Of a stretch of 64,000 nt of DNA, positions 1 through 8,751 are shown in pieces; within the stretch, counting starts at the first letter, position 1; each line of letters begins with the position of its first letter. The stretch lies in contig NZ_FOXK01000007.1 in NCBI RefSeq assembly GCF_900115695.1, positions 238,098-302,097 on the forward strand. Direction: 5' to 3'. The position numbers and the translations under genes are program-made. This DNA comes from Ectopseudomonas toyotomiensis. GTDB lineage: Bacteria > Pseudomonadota > Gammaproteobacteria > Pseudomonadales > Pseudomonadaceae. Under the pieces are notes generated by a model, which was not told the DNA's origin, did no database searches, and saw nothing but the letters and a program-made list of their open reading frames with translations.

Positions 1-1125
1 GTCGGTTCCTGGGGCCCGATGATCCTCGGCCACAGCCACCCTGAAGTGCTCGACTCGGTGCGTCGTCAGTTGGAACACGGCCTGTCCTACGGTGCGCCGA
101 CCGCGCTGGAAACCGAAATGGCCGAGCTGGTGTGCGGCCTGGTGCCGTCGATGGAAATGGTGCGCATGGTCAGCTCCGGCACCGAGGCGACCATGAGCGC
201 CATCCGCCTGGCCCGCGGCTACACCGGCCGCGACAGCATCATCAAGTTCGAGGGCTGCTACCACGGTCACTCCGACAGCCTGCTGGTCAAGGCCGGCTCC
301 GGTGCCCTGACCCAGGGCGTGCCGAACTCCGCCGGCGTGCCGGCGGCCTTCGCCAAGCACACCCTGACCCTGCCGTTCAACGACATCGACGCCGTGGCCG
401 AGTGCCTGGCGCAGGTGGGTAAGGAAGTCGCCTGCATCATCGTCGAGCCGGTGGCCGGCAACATGAACTGCGTGCCGCCAGCGCCGGGCTTCCTCGAAGG
501 CCTGCGCGAGCAGTGCGACAAGCATGGCGTGGTGCTGATCTTCGACGAGGTGATGACCGGTTTCCGCGTCGCCCTCGGCGGTGCCCAGGCGCACTACGGC
601 GTCACCCCGGATCTGACCACCTTCGGCAAGATCATCGGCGGCGGCATGCCGGTAGGCTGCTTCGGCGGCAAGCGCGCGATCATGGAATGCATCGCCCCGC
701 TCGGCCCGGTCTACCAGGCCGGCACCCTGTCGGGTAACCCGCTGGCCATGGCCGCTGGCCTGACCACGCTGAAGCTGATCAGCCGTCCGGGCTTCCACAC
801 CGAGCTGACCGACTACACCACGCGCATGCTCGATGGCCTGCAACAACGCGCCGATGCCGCCGGCATTCCCTTCGTCACCACCCAGGCCGGCGCCATGTTC
901 GGTCTGTATTTCAGCGGCGCCGACGACATCGTCACCTTCGCCGACGTGATGGCTAGCGACAGTGCGCGCTTCAACCGCTTCTTCCATCTGATGCTGGACG
1001 GCGGCGTATACCTGGCACCGAGCGCCTTCGAAGCGGGCTTCACCTCCATCGCCCATGGTGAAAAAGAGCTGGAAATCACCTTCGCTGCCGCCGAGCGCGC
1101 CTTCGCCGAGCTGAAAAAAGCCTGA
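1..1125 (+). CDS. hemL: Glutamate-1-semialdehyde 2,1-aminomutase, 5'-truncated by window edge
   Basis: HemL is a PLP enzyme that converts glutamate-1-semialdehyde to 5-aminolevulinate, the tetrapyrrole precursor of the C5 pathway. The frame is open from base 1 ([11 protein letters not shown]), which matches the family about 50 residues in, so the true start lies upstream of the window; the ATG at 19 is internal. Visible marks are the cofactor-phosphate region [16 protein letters not shown], the DEV motif of the PLP-ring aspartate (FDEVMTGFR) and the PLP Schiff-base lysine in [10 protein letters not shown] (codon 628-630). The C-terminus is complete and its stop overlaps the next start (TGATG), suggesting translational coupling. 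Identification is near certain. Confidence 0.97.
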   Translation, partial: VGSWGPMILGHSHPEVLDSVRRQLEHGLSYGAPTALETEMAELVCGLVPSMEMVRMVSSGTEATMSAIRLARGYTGRDSIIKFEGCYHGHSDSLLVKAGSGALTQGVPNSAGVPAAFAKHTLTLPFNDIDAVAECLAQVGKEVACIIVEPVAGNMNCVPPAPGFLEGLREQCDKHGVVLIFDEVMTGFRVALGGAQAHYGVTPDLTTFGKIIGGGMPVGCFGGKRAIMECIAPLGPVYQAGTLSGNPLAMAAGLTTLKLISRPGFHTELTDYTTRMLDGLQQRADAAGIPFVTTQAGAMFGLYFSGADDIVTFADVMASDSARFNRFFHLMLDGGVYLAPSAFEAGFTSIAHGEKELEITFAAAERAFAELKKA

Positions 1126-1757
1126 TGCAATACAGCACCGCCTTCAGTGATGCATTGCTGGCGCTGGCCTGCGGGGTTTGTGTCTGGCTGATCGGCCGGG
1201 TACGCGGGCGCTACGGCGAGGGCGACCAGCCGGCGCTGTTCTGCGCCCTGCTCGGTTTTCTGCTTCCGGCTGCGGCGGCCAGCGTCGGCGTGATTCGTTA
1301 CGGCTTCGACCCGAACTGGCAGCCAGCGCACCTGTGGCTCTCGCAGGCCAGCAGCTTTCTCGGCCTGCCGCTACTCGGCGCCGCCGCACTGGCGCTGGGC
1401 CGTGGCTGGGCCTGGAGCCGGCCGAACTGGGGCCGAATCCTGCTCGGCCTGTGCGCCTTCTTCGAGCTGTTCCGCCAGCTTGGTTATATGGAGGACTACC
1501 GCCTGGCGCTGAACCTGGCCACGCTGGTGCTGATTCTCTATGCCGGCGCAGTCCAATGGCCGCGCCGCGCGCCTGCTGTAGTCGCAGCCGTGGTGGTGGG
1601 CCTGTTCCTGCTGGCCGGTGTGGCAGTCGGTACCGAAGGCGTGATCGGGCCGCTGCGCCGCATCGACCTGTTCCACGTGCTGCTGGCGCCAGCTTACCCG
1701 CTGCTGGCCTGGCTGCTGCTGAACCTGCCGGGAAGTGCGAAACGACAGACCGGGTAA
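1125..1757 (+). CDS. Putative integral membrane protein downstream of hemL
   Basis: A 210-residue protein that I cannot assign to a functional family. It has about six hydrophobic segments separated by short basic loops, for example near residues 5-25, 38-58, 72-92, 104-140, 148-168 and 183-203, so it is probably a polytopic inner-membrane protein. There is no signal peptide and no recognisable catalytic motif. The start overlaps the hemL stop by one base, so it is almost certainly co-transcribed with hemL. It ends right at the left edge of a MITE-like element, whose first base follows the TAA stop region. Function unknown; the coding call itself is secure from codon usage and the overlap. 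Confidence 0.82.
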   Translation: MQYSTAFSDALLALACGVCVWLIGRVRGRYGEGDQPALFCALLGFLLPAAAASVGVIRYGFDPNWQPAHLWLSQASSFLGLPLLGAAALALGRGWAWSRPNWGRILLGLCAFFELFRQLGYMEDYRLALNLATLVLILYAGAVQWPRRAPAVVAAVVVGLFLLAGVAVGTEGVIGPLRRIDLFHVLLAPAYPLLAWLLLNLPGSAKRQTG

Positions 1758-1960
1758 CAGGCTGTTGAAAAACGTAGGCGACGACTGCATGGATGCAGGA
1801 GGTAGAGCGAAGCAGGAAGCCCGAGCCGAGGCAGGCAAGACAATACCGATGGCGGCCCCGCAAAAACGGCCGAAGAAGCGCAGTTTAAGTGCTGTAAATG
1901 AGCATTTTGAGGCCGGCTTTAACGCAGTATTGCCAACGCAGGTAGTTTTTCGACAGCCTG
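1758..1960. mobile_element. MITE-like non-coding element, full-length copy 1
   Basis: A 203-bp element bounded by imperfect terminal inverted repeats: left CAGGCTGTTGAAAAACGTAG, right GTAGTTTTTCGACAGCCTG. It is flanked on both sides by GTAA, a plausible 4-bp target duplication. It encodes no transposase. The interior matches other copies in this window: 31901-32055 (internally deleted), 9551-9625 (left part only) and 18543-18667 (decayed). The core includes a GGCGGCCCCGCAAAAAC block and a CTGTAAATGAG block shared with the 31.9 kb copy. Confidence 0.8.
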
Positions 1961-2069
1961 GTAAAGCCTTTGTAACAAGCCCGCGGTTATTCCATAATGC
2001 GACGGTCGGCACGTTTTGCGCCGACCGGGCACGTCACCCGCCCTGAACTGCCGAGGTCCCGTTATCCAG

Positions 2070-2618
2070 ATGAACCGCACCGGCCGCACCCTGTCCCTGG
2101 GCTGCCTGTTGCTTTTCCTCCCGCTGTTTGCATTCGCAGGCGGCAATTCGCTGTTGATCCCCGCCAGCGGCAGCTGCGCGCTGAACGCCTCCCCCGAAGA
2201 GATGCCCGATGCCCTGGCCAGCTGCCAGGAAATGGCACGCGCCGGCAACACGCAGGCGGCCTATGAGCTGGGTGAGTACTACTACGACGGCAAGCGCACC
2301 CCGCGCGATCTAAAGCAGGCCCTGACCTGGTTCGAGCGCGCCTCACTGCAGGGCCACGCCGAAGCGCAGCTGCGCCTGGGCACGATGTTCTTCCGTGGCG
2401 AAGGCGTACCGGCCAACAACGTGCAGGCCTACATCGTATTGAAGATGGCATCGGTCAATGGCTCGGACGAAGCCATGGACAGCGCCGACCTGGTGTCGGC
2501 GCAGATGCGTCGCGATGAACTGGAAATCGCCAGCCAGGTGCTGGGACAGATCTTCCGCAGCTACCTGCTGGAGCTGCAGACCGCCGAAGGTCGTTCACCT
2601 TTCGCGCCCTTGCCCTGA
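2070..2618 (+). CDS. Secreted Sel1-like repeat protein
   Basis: A 182-residue protein with an N-terminal signal peptide (hydrophobic LGCLLLFLPLFAFA, likely signal peptidase I cleavage after AFA, near residue 23). Two Sel1/TPR-like repeats follow: the AAYELGEYYYDGKRTPRDLK region near residues 65-95 and AEAQLRLGTMFFRGEGVPAN near 100-135. Sel1 proteins act as protein-interaction scaffolds, often in the envelope; no enzymatic residues are seen. An upstream in-frame ATG at 2016 would destroy the signal peptide, so 2070 is chosen. It faces the DUF1820 gene convergently across a hairpin-rich gap. The precise partner is unknown. Confidence 0.83.
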   Translation: MNRTGRTLSLGCLLLFLPLFAFAGGNSLLIPASGSCALNASPEEMPDALASCQEMARAGNTQAAYELGEYYYDGKRTPRDLKQALTWFERASLQGHAEAQLRLGTMFFRGEGVPANNVQAYIVLKMASVNGSDEAMDSADLVSAQMRRDELEIASQVLGQIFRSYLLELQTAEGRSPFAPLP

Positions 2619-2623
2619 CCCCA

Positions 2624-2700
2624 CAGGGTGGGCCGGGCGGCGTTCCGCTTCAGCCCACCAGGTGGCATCGCGATACCGCTGTTGGGCTGAAGCCCACCCT
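2624..2700. terminator. Hairpin-rich repeat between convergent genes
   Basis: Between two convergent genes lies a nested inverted repeat: CTTCAGCCCA (2648-2657) pairs with TGGGCTGAAG (2683-2692), and an outer GGGTGGGC pairs with GCCCACCCT. There is no T-tract, so it may be a REP-like element serving as a bidirectional transcription barrier rather than a classical intrinsic terminator. Confidence 0.5.
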
Positions 2701-2761
2701 ACTTCGCTGCCTTAAGCACCATTAAAAGCTGGTGCGCGCGGCACACCCTACGATTCTGCGC

Positions 2762-3085
2762 TTACTTGTCCGGCATCGGCATGGGGAATGGCATCACGTT
2801 GCCGCCGCCCTTGGCCTCGCTGATCTTCGCCGTGCCCAGGCGCTCCACCTCGTCGATGCGGATGATCGCGTGCATCGGCACGAAGCTGCGCACTACACCC
2901 TCGAACTGGGCCTTGAGCTTCTCCTCGCTGGGATCGACCACCAGTTGGCTGCGCTCGCCAAAGACGAACTCCTCCACCTCCAGAAAACCCCACAGATCGC
3001 TCTGATAGATCTGCTTGGCATACATCTCGTACACCTGGCCCTGGTTGAGGAAAATCACCTTGTAGATGGGATCGCGCTTGCTCAT
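2762..3085 (-). CDS. DUF1820 family protein
   Basis: A 107-residue soluble protein starting MSKRDPIYKVIFLNQGQVYE, characteristic of the DUF1820 family found beside miaB in pseudomonads. The first 75 residues look like a compact beta-rich domain with the conserved segment LWGFLEVEEFVFGE; the tail is glycine-rich then MPFPMPMP. Its biochemical role is not known. It is divergent from miaB, with a REP-like palindrome in the shared intergenic space, and convergent with the Sel1-like gene. Family assignment is from memory of the conserved N-terminus. Confidence 0.85.
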   Translation of the reverse strand: MSKRDPIYKVIFLNQGQVYEMYAKQIYQSDLWGFLEVEEFVFGERSQLVVDPSEEKLKAQFEGVVRSFVPMHAIIRIDEVERLGTAKISEAKGGGNVMPFPMPMPDK

Positions 3086-3139
3086 GAAGACTCGAAGTCA
3101 GGAAAAACAGGGCGCGCAGGATAGCACAGCGGAGCATGC

Positions 3140-3198
3140 GTAGCCCGGATGCAAACCGGGGATGGACGGCGCAAGACGCCGGATTGCATCCGGGCTAC
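3140..3198. repeat. REP-like palindrome, family 1, complete copy
   Basis: Arms GTAGCCCGGATGC (3140-3152) and GCATCCGGGCTAC (3186-3198) are perfect 13-bp inverted repeats separated by 33 bp. The right half (CCGGATTGCATCCGGGCTAC type) recurs at 7048-7069 and 49567-49587. It lies in the gap between the divergent DUF1820 and miaB genes. Confidence 0.8.
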
Positions 3199-3234
3199 GG
3201 GAACTGAGCGGTAGCATCCCCCTTGGCACACGCC

Positions 3235-3240
3235 TATAAT
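3235..3240 (+). promoter_or_regulatory. Probable -10 box of miaB promoter
   Basis: A consensus TATAAT in the context ACGCCTATAATGCGC lies 35 bp before the miaB ATG. The same context precedes ppa (61642-61647). A good -35 hexamer at the right distance is not apparent, so strength is uncertain. Confidence 0.5.
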
Positions 3241-3274
3241 GCGCGGTCATTTTTTAACCACCTCAGACAGTGCC

Positions 3275-4618
3275 ATGACCAAGAAGCTCTATATCGAAAC
3301 CCACGGTTGCCAGATGAACGAGTACGACAGCTCGCGCATGGTCGACCTGCTGGGCGAGCATCAGGCCCTGGAGGTCACGGAAAAACCCGAAGAAGCCGAC
3401 GTGATCCTGCTCAATACCTGCTCGATCCGCGAAAAGGCGCAGGACAAGGTGTTCTCCCAGCTCGGCCGCTGGCGCGAGCTGAAGCAGGCCAACCCGGATC
3501 TGGTGATCGGCGTCGGTGGCTGCGTGGCCAGCCAGGAAGGCGCGGCGATCCGCGACCGCGCGCCCTATGTCGACGTGGTATTCGGCCCGCAGACCCTGCA
3601 CCGTCTGCCGGAGATGATCGACGCCGCGCGCACCACCAAGACCGCGCAGGTCGACATTAGCTTTCCAGAGATCGAGAAATTCGACCGCCTGCCCGAACCG
3701 CGCGTCGACGGCCCCAGCGCCTTCGTCTCGGTGATGGAAGGCTGCAGCAAGTACTGCACCTTCTGCGTGGTGCCCTACACCCGTGGCGAGGAAGTCAGCC
3801 GTCCGCTGGTCGACGTGCTGATGGAAATCACCTCCCTCACCGAGAAGGGCGTGAAGGAAATCACCCTGCTCGGGCAGAACGTCAATGGCTACCGTGGCGA
3901 AGCGCCGGACGGCCATATCGCCGATTTCGCCGAGCTGCTACATGCCGTGGCTGCGCTCGATGGCGTCGAGCGTATCCGCTACACCACCAGCCACCCGCTG
4001 GAGTTTTCCGACGCGATCATCCAGGCCCACGCCGAGATCCCGCAGTTGGTGAAATACCTGCACCTGCCGGTGCAGTCCGGCTCCGACCGCATCCTCGCGG
4101 CGATGAAGCGCAACCACACCGCACTGGAATACAAGTCGCGCATCCGCAAGCTGCGCGCTGCCGTGCCGGACATCCTGATCAGCTCGGACTTCATCGTCGG
4201 CTTCCCCGGCGAAACCGAGAAGGACTTCGAGCAGACCATGAAGCTGATCGAGGACGTCGGTTTCGACTTCTCCTTCTCCTTCATCTACAGCTCGCGCCCC
4301 GGTACCCCGGCCGCCGATCTGGTGGACGACACCCCGGACGAGGTGAAGAAGCAGCGCCTGGCCCTGCTCCAGCACCGCATCAACCAGAACGGCTTCGAGA
4401 ACAGCCGGCGCATGGTCGGCACGGTGCAGCGCATCCTGGTCAGCGACTACTCGAAGAAGGACCCGGGCATGCTCCAGGGCCGTACCGAGCAGAACCGCAT
4501 CGTCAATTTCCGCTGCGACAATCCACGCCTGATCGGTCAGTTCGTCGACGTGCATATCGACGACGCCCTGCCCCATTCGCTGCGCGGCACCCTGCTGGAT
4601 GCCGACACCCTCCACTAA
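3275..4618 (+). CDS. miaB: tRNA-2-methylthio-N6-dimethylallyladenosine synthase MiaB
   Basis: MiaB is a radical-SAM methylthiotransferase that adds a methylthio group to i6A37 of tRNAs. The 447-residue protein has the family layout: N-terminal MTTase domain with iron-sulphur cysteines ([26 protein letters not shown]), the radical-SAM triad C157, C161, C164 in [10 protein letters not shown], and a C-terminal TRAM domain ending near [11 protein letters not shown]. The start at 3275 gives the canonical [15 protein letters not shown]; the in-frame ATG at 3239 sits inside the promoter -10 region and is rejected. It heads a rightward run toward phoH-like, ybeY and ybeX. Confidence 0.98.
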   Translation: MTKKLYIETHGCQMNEYDSSRMVDLLGEHQALEVTEKPEEADVILLNTCSIREKAQDKVFSQLGRWRELKQANPDLVIGVGGCVASQEGAAIRDRAPYVDVVFGPQTLHRLPEMIDAARTTKTAQVDISFPEIEKFDRLPEPRVDGPSAFVSVMEGCSKYCTFCVVPYTRGEEVSRPLVDVLMEITSLTEKGVKEITLLGQNVNGYRGEAPDGHIADFAELLHAVAALDGVERIRYTTSHPLEFSDAIIQAHAEIPQLVKYLHLPVQSGSDRILAAMKRNHTALEYKSRIRKLRAAVPDILISSDFIVGFPGETEKDFEQTMKLIEDVGFDFSFSFIYSSRPGTPAADLVDDTPDEVKKQRLALLQHRINQNGFENSRRMVGTVQRILVSDYSKKDPGMLQGRTEQNRIVNFRCDNPRLIGQFVDVHIDDALPHSLRGTLLDADTLH

Positions 4619-4660
4619 CGTAGCGGGCGCCCCCACTTTGCGTTGCGGGCGCCCGGCGTT

Positions 4661-5698
4661 ATGCTGCCTTTCAATACCCAGACAAGTGACGATCACACCA
4701 TCACCTTGAACACCTCTCTAGAACCTCATCGTTTTACCCTCGAACCTTTCGAGGCCCGCCGTTTCGCCAATCTCTGCGGCCAGTTCGACGAGCATCTGCG
4801 CCTGATCGAAGAGCGCCTCGGCCTGGAAATCCGCAACCGTGGCAACCAGTTCGAGATGCTCGGCGCCGCCGAAAAGACCCAGGCCGCCGAAACCCTGCTG
4901 CGCAAGCTGTACCGCGAAACCAAAGCTACCGAGCTGTCGCCCGACCTGGTGCACCTGTACCTGCAGGAGTCCGGCGTCGAGGAACTGGTCAACCCCAGCA
5001 ACCTGCCGCAGGTCACCCTGCGCACCAAGAAGGGCGTTATCAAGCCACGCGGCGTCAATCAGCAGCGCTACGTCAAGGCGATCCTCGACAACGACATCAA
5101 CTTCGGCATCGGCCCAGCCGGCACCGGCAAGACCTACCTGGCCGTGGCCTGCGCGGTGGACGCCCTGGAGCGCGAGCAGGTACGACGCATCCTGCTGGTG
5201 CGTCCGGCGGTCGAGGCCGGCGAGAAGCTCGGCTTCCTGCCCGGTGACCTGGCGCAGAAGATCGACCCCTACCTGCGCCCGCTGTACGACGCGCTCTACG
5301 AGATGCTCGGTTTCGAATACGTGGCCAAGCTGATCGAGAAGCAGGTGATCGAGATCGCACCGCTGGCCTACATGCGCGGCCGCACCCTTAACAACAGTTT
5401 CATCATTCTCGACGAGAGTCAGAACACCACCGTCGAGCAGATGAAGATGTTCCTCACCCGTATCGGTTTCGGCTCCACCGCCGTGATCACTGGCGACATC
5501 ACCCAGGTCGACCTGCCGCGCGGCACCAAGAGCGGCCTGACCCACGTGATCGACGTGCTACGCGACGTGCCCGGCATCAGCTTCACCCACTTCAAGCCCA
5601 AGGACGTGGTGCGTCACCCGTTGGTGCAGCGCATTGTCGAAGCCTACGAGCGCCACGACGCGCGCCTGCACGGCAAGGTCGACAGCCACGATGCTTGA
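4661..5698 (+). CDS. ybeZ: PhoH-like ATPase (YbeZ)
   Basis: A PhoH-family P-loop ATPase that in other bacteria works with the endoribonuclease YbeY in rRNA maturation and RNA quality control. The conserved body begins at [20 protein letters not shown]; the Walker A motif [11 protein letters not shown] is near residue 150, and the Walker B-like ILDESQN and [17 protein letters not shown] follow. The start is uncertain: ATG 4661 (345 residues), ATG 4643, or TTG 4706 (330 residues, the length nearest the family). None has a strong ribosome-binding site. Its stop overlaps the ybeY start by 8 bp, fitting the usual functional pairing. Confidence 0.93.
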   Translation: MLPFNTQTSDDHTITLNTSLEPHRFTLEPFEARRFANLCGQFDEHLRLIEERLGLEIRNRGNQFEMLGAAEKTQAAETLLRKLYRETKATELSPDLVHLYLQESGVEELVNPSNLPQVTLRTKKGVIKPRGVNQQRYVKAILDNDINFGIGPAGTGKTYLAVACAVDALEREQVRRILLVRPAVEAGEKLGFLPGDLAQKIDPYLRPLYDALYEMLGFEYVAKLIEKQVIEIAPLAYMRGRTLNNSFIILDESQNTTVEQMKMFLTRIGFGSTAVITGDITQVDLPRGTKSGLTHVIDVLRDVPGISFTHFKPKDVVRHPLVQRIVEAYERHDARLHGKVDSHDA

Positions 5699-6170
5699 AC
5701 TCGACCTGCAACTGGCCACTGACGGTCAGCACCCGGACGAAGCGCAGCTGCGCCGCTGGTGCGAACTGGCGCTGCGCCAGCGCACGGCCGACTCCGAACT
5801 GACCATCCGCCTGGTCGATGAAGCCGAAGGCCGCGAACTGAACCACACCTGGCGGCACAAGGACTACGCTACCAACGTCCTGTCATTCCCTGCCGAGATT
5901 CCTGACGGAATCCTCGACATTCCGCTGCTGGGCGACCTGGTGATCTGCGTACCGGTGGTCGAGCGCGAAGCTGCCGAGCAAGGCAAGACATCGCAAGCGC
6001 ACTGGGCCCACCTGGTGATCCATGGCTGCCTGCACCTGCTGGGCTATGACCACATCGAGGAAGACGAAGCCCTCGAGATGGAAGATCTGGAACGACAATT
6101 GCTCGCCGAACTGGGTCATCCCGACCCGTATGCCGGTGATGAATCTCCTAATGAAAAGGACCCCGAGTAA
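5691..6170 (+). CDS. ybeY: Endoribonuclease YbeY (rRNA maturation factor)
   Basis: A single-domain zinc metalloprotein of the UPF0054 family, 159 residues, involved in 16S rRNA 3'-end maturation and 70S quality control. The zinc site [11 protein letters not shown] (H-x3-H-x5-H) is intact near residues 112-122, and the conserved NVLSFPAE motif is present. The start at 5691 lies inside the end of the phoH-like gene, which implies coupled translation; an earlier in-frame ATG at 5634 is deep within that gene and has no family similarity. Only 6 bp separate its stop from ybeX. Confidence 0.97.
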   Translation: MLELDLQLATDGQHPDEAQLRRWCELALRQRTADSELTIRLVDEAEGRELNHTWRHKDYATNVLSFPAEIPDGILDIPLLGDLVICVPVVEREAAEQGKTSQAHWAHLVIHGCLHLLGYDHIEEDEALEMEDLERQLLAELGHPDPYAGDESPNEKDPE

Positions 6171-6176
6171 AACGCC

Positions 6177-7016
6177 ATGAGCGAAGACCGATCGAGCAAC
6201 GAGCAGAAGTCCTGGTTCAACAAGCTGACCCAGGCTTTTGCTCATGAGCCGAGAAACCGCCAGGAACTGCTGGAAGTCCTGCGCGAAGCCCATCAGAACA
6301 AGCTGCTCGACAGCGAAGCACTGGCCATCGTCGAAGGCGCCATTCAGGTCGCCGACCTGCAGGTACGCGACATCATGGTGCCGCGCTCGCAGATGATCAG
6401 CATCAAGGCCAGCCAGACGCCCCGCGAGTTCCTGCCCGCCATCATCGACGCGGCGCACTCGCGCTACCCGGTGATCGGCGAGAGCCTCGACGACGTCATC
6501 GGCATCCTCCTGGCCAAGGATCTGCTGCCGCTGATCCTGCAGGGTGAACAACCCAACTTCAACATCAAGGACTTGCTGCGCCCGGCCACCTTCGTGCCCG
6601 AGTCCAAGCGCCTGAACGTGCTGCTGCGTGAGTTCCGCGCCAACCACAACCACATGGCCGTGGTCATCGACGAATACGGCGGCGTCGCCGGCCTGGTGAC
6701 CATCGAGGACGTACTCGAGCAGATCGTCGGTGACATCGAGGACGAGCACGATGTCGAGGAAGACGGCTACATCAAACCGCTGCCCTCCGGCGACTACCTG
6801 ATCAAGGCACTGACGCCCATCGACAGCTTCAACGAAACCTTCGACAGCCAGTTCTCCGACGACGAGTACGACACCGTCGGCGGTCTGGTAATGAGCGCCT
6901 TCGGCCACCTGCCCAAGCGCAACGAAGTCACCGAGATCGGCGAGTTTCGCTTCCGCGTGCTCAACGCCGACAGCCGTCGCATCCACCTGCTGCGCCTGAC
7001 GCCAGTCAGCCGCTGA
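6177..7016 (+). CDS. ybeX: HlyC/CorC-type transporter-associated protein YbeX (CorC)
   Basis: A 279-residue cytosolic protein with a tandem CBS-domain pair (about residues 65-190, including DIMVPRSQMISI and VVIDEYGGVAGLVTIEDVLE) and a C-terminal CorC_HlyC domain (about 205-279, DYLIKALTPIDSFNE to RRIHLLRLTPV). Homologues are linked to Mg/Co homeostasis and, in E. coli, to ribosome metabolism together with YbeY and YbeZ. It has no membrane segments, so it is not itself the transporter. It follows ybeY by 6 bp and precedes lnt after a short REP and tandem-repeat gap. Confidence 0.93.
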   Translation: MSEDRSSNEQKSWFNKLTQAFAHEPRNRQELLEVLREAHQNKLLDSEALAIVEGAIQVADLQVRDIMVPRSQMISIKASQTPREFLPAIIDAAHSRYPVIGESLDDVIGILLAKDLLPLILQGEQPNFNIKDLLRPATFVPESKRLNVLLREFRANHNHMAVVIDEYGGVAGLVTIEDVLEQIVGDIEDEHDVEEDGYIKPLPSGDYLIKALTPIDSFNETFDSQFSDDEYDTVGGLVMSAFGHLPKRNEVTEIGEFRFRVLNADSRRIHLLRLTPVSR

Positions 7017-7047
7017 CGGCTGCTATCCGGGGATGGCAACCGAGCCT

Positions 7048-7069
7048 CCCCGGATTGCATCCGGGCTAC
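7048..7069. repeat. REP-like element, family 1, half copy
   Basis: The sequence from 7048 to 7069 matches the right half of the palindrome at 3140-3198. An imperfect left arm (TATCCGGGGATGGCAACC) lies at 7024-7041. It separates ybeX from lnt. Confidence 0.7.
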
Positions 7070-7104
7070 CACTTGCCGCCTACCACTTGCCGCCTACCAC
7101 TGCC
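7067..7104. repeat. 14-bp tandem direct repeat
   Basis: The unit TACCACTTGCCGCC occurs twice exactly (7067-7080, 7081-7094), then a partial third unit (TACCACTGCC) follows. It abuts the REP-like element and lies about 40 bp upstream of the lnt start. Confidence 0.75.
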
Positions 7105-7145
7105 TCCCCCTACCCTTGCGCCACCCCGACTCCAAGGATCACCCC

Positions 7146-8669
7146 ATGCTGCAATGGATCACTCGTCCGGGCTGGCCCGGCCACCTGCTCGCCTGCGGCG
7201 CAGGCGCCCTGACCACCCTGGCGCTCGCCCCCTTCGACCTGTGGCCGCTGGCCGTGCTGTCCATTGCCCTGTTCTATCTCGGCCTGCGCGAACTGCGCCC
7301 GGGCCAGGCGGCGCTGCGCGGCTGGAGCTACGGCTTCGGCCTGTTCGCCGCCGGCACCAGCTGGGTGTATGTGAGCATCCACGACTATGGCGCCGCCTCG
7401 CCGGCGCTGGCAGGCATTCTCACCCTGGGCTTCGTCGCCGGGCTGGGCCTGTTCTTCGCCCTGACTGCCGCTCTCTGGGCGCGCTGGATACGCCGCAACG
7501 AGGCGCCGCTGGCCGACGCCCTGGCGTTCGCCGCACTATGGGTCGCCCAGGAAGTGTTGCGCGGCTGGTTCCTCACCGGCTTCCCCTGGCTGTATGCAGG
7601 CTACAGCCAGCTCGACGGTCCGCTGAGTGGCCTGGTGCCGATAGGCGGAGTCTGGCTGTCATCCTTCGTCATCGCGCTGTCGGCCGCGCTGATCATCAAC
7701 CTGGAGCGCCTGCGTCCGCACAAACCGCGCTACATCTGTGCCCTGCTTCTGCTGCTGAGCCCCTGGCTCGCCGGCCTGGCGCTGCAGGGCCACAGCTGGA
7801 CGCGCCCGGCAGGCGACAGCCTGACGGTGGCCCTGGTACAGGGCAACGTCGAGCAGAACCTGAAATGGGACCCGGCCCAGCTCAACGCACAGCTGGCGCT
7901 GTATCGCGATCTCAGCTTCAGTGCCAGGCAGGTCGACATTCTGGTCTGGCCGGAAACGGCGATCCCGGTGCTCAAGGACATGGCCCAGGGTTATATCGGC
8001 GTGATGGATCGCTTCGCCCGTGACCGCAACAGCGCGCTGATCACCGGCGTACCGGTGCGACAGTCCAACGAACGCGGAGAGATTCGTTACTACAACGCCA
8101 TCACCAGCTTCGGCGAAGGCCAGGGCACCTATCTCAAGCAGAAGCTGGTGCCATTCGGCGAATACGTGCCCCTGCAGGAAGTGCTGCGTGGCTTGATTGC
8201 TTTCTTCGACCTGCCCATGTCCGACTTCGCCCGCGGCCCGGCCGACCAGCCACCGCTGCTGGCCAAGGGGTATCGCATCGCACCATTCATCTGCTACGAA
8301 GTGGTCTACCCGGAGTTCGCCGCAGCACTGGCAGCGGACAGCGAGATCCTCCTGACGGTGAGCAACGATGCCTGGTTCGGCACCTCCATCGGCCCGTTGC
8401 AGCACCTGCAGATGGCGCAGATGCGCGCGCTCGAGGCCGGACGCTGGATGATCCGCGCCACCAACAACGGCATGACCGTGGTGATCGACCCGCAGGGCCG
8501 TATCCAGTTCGGCTTGCCGCAGTTCGAACAAGGCGTGCTCTATGGTGAAGTGCTGCCCATGCAGGGGCTCACGCCTTATCTGCAATGGCGCATCTGGCCG
8601 CTGGCGATTCTCTGCGCCCTGTTACTGGGTTGGGCCCTGCTGGCCAGCCGCATGGCCAAGACCCTGTAG
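7146..8669 (+). CDS. lnt: Apolipoprotein N-acyltransferase
   Basis: Lnt transfers an acyl chain from phospholipid to the N-terminal cysteine of apolipoproteins, the last step of lipoprotein maturation in the inner membrane. The 507-residue protein has about seven N-terminal membrane segments (residues 10-215), a periplasmic nitrilase-fold domain (about 225-470) and a last membrane helix near 480-500. The nitrilase triad is visible as E270 (VWPETAIP), K333 (LKQKLVPFGEY) and C383 (FICYEVVYPE). ATG 7146 has an AAGGA ribosome-binding site and is preferred over 7116. It follows ybeX, as is usual in proteobacteria. Confidence 0.97.
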   Translation: MLQWITRPGWPGHLLACGAGALTTLALAPFDLWPLAVLSIALFYLGLRELRPGQAALRGWSYGFGLFAAGTSWVYVSIHDYGAASPALAGILTLGFVAGLGLFFALTAALWARWIRRNEAPLADALAFAALWVAQEVLRGWFLTGFPWLYAGYSQLDGPLSGLVPIGGVWLSSFVIALSAALIINLERLRPHKPRYICALLLLLSPWLAGLALQGHSWTRPAGDSLTVALVQGNVEQNLKWDPAQLNAQLALYRDLSFSARQVDILVWPETAIPVLKDMAQGYIGVMDRFARDRNSALITGVPVRQSNERGEIRYYNAITSFGEGQGTYLKQKLVPFGEYVPLQEVLRGLIAFFDLPMSDFARGPADQPPLLAKGYRIAPFICYEVVYPEFAAALAADSEILLTVSNDAWFGTSIGPLQHLQMAQMRALEAGRWMIRATNNGMTVVIDPQGRIQFGLPQFEQGVLYGEVLPMQGLTPYLQWRIWPLAILCALLLGWALLASRMAKTL

Positions 8670-8720
8670 GGCGGTCTCGCGAGCGAAGCGAGCAGCCCGC
8701 CAACCCTCGGAACGCAAAAT

Positions 8721-8751
8721 CCGCAGGCGTACTGCCTGCGGCGAGTACGCC
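8721..8751. repeat. Overlapping hairpins, family 2 repeat
   Basis: Two mutually exclusive stems overlap here: CCGCAGGC-GTACT-GCCTGCGG (8721-8741) and GGCGTACT...AGTACGCC (8726-8733 with 8744-8751). The second stem recurs at 39632-39655. It lies between the convergent lnt and ElyC-like genes, so it may act as a bidirectional barrier. Confidence 0.65.

Noticed and set aside
1735..2046. Open frame covering the first MITE-like element
   Set aside because: The same sequence recurs as non-coding repeats elsewhere with indels that break the frame.
7067..7104. CRISPR-like repeat array
   Set aside because: The repeats are head-to-tail 14-bp units without spacers.
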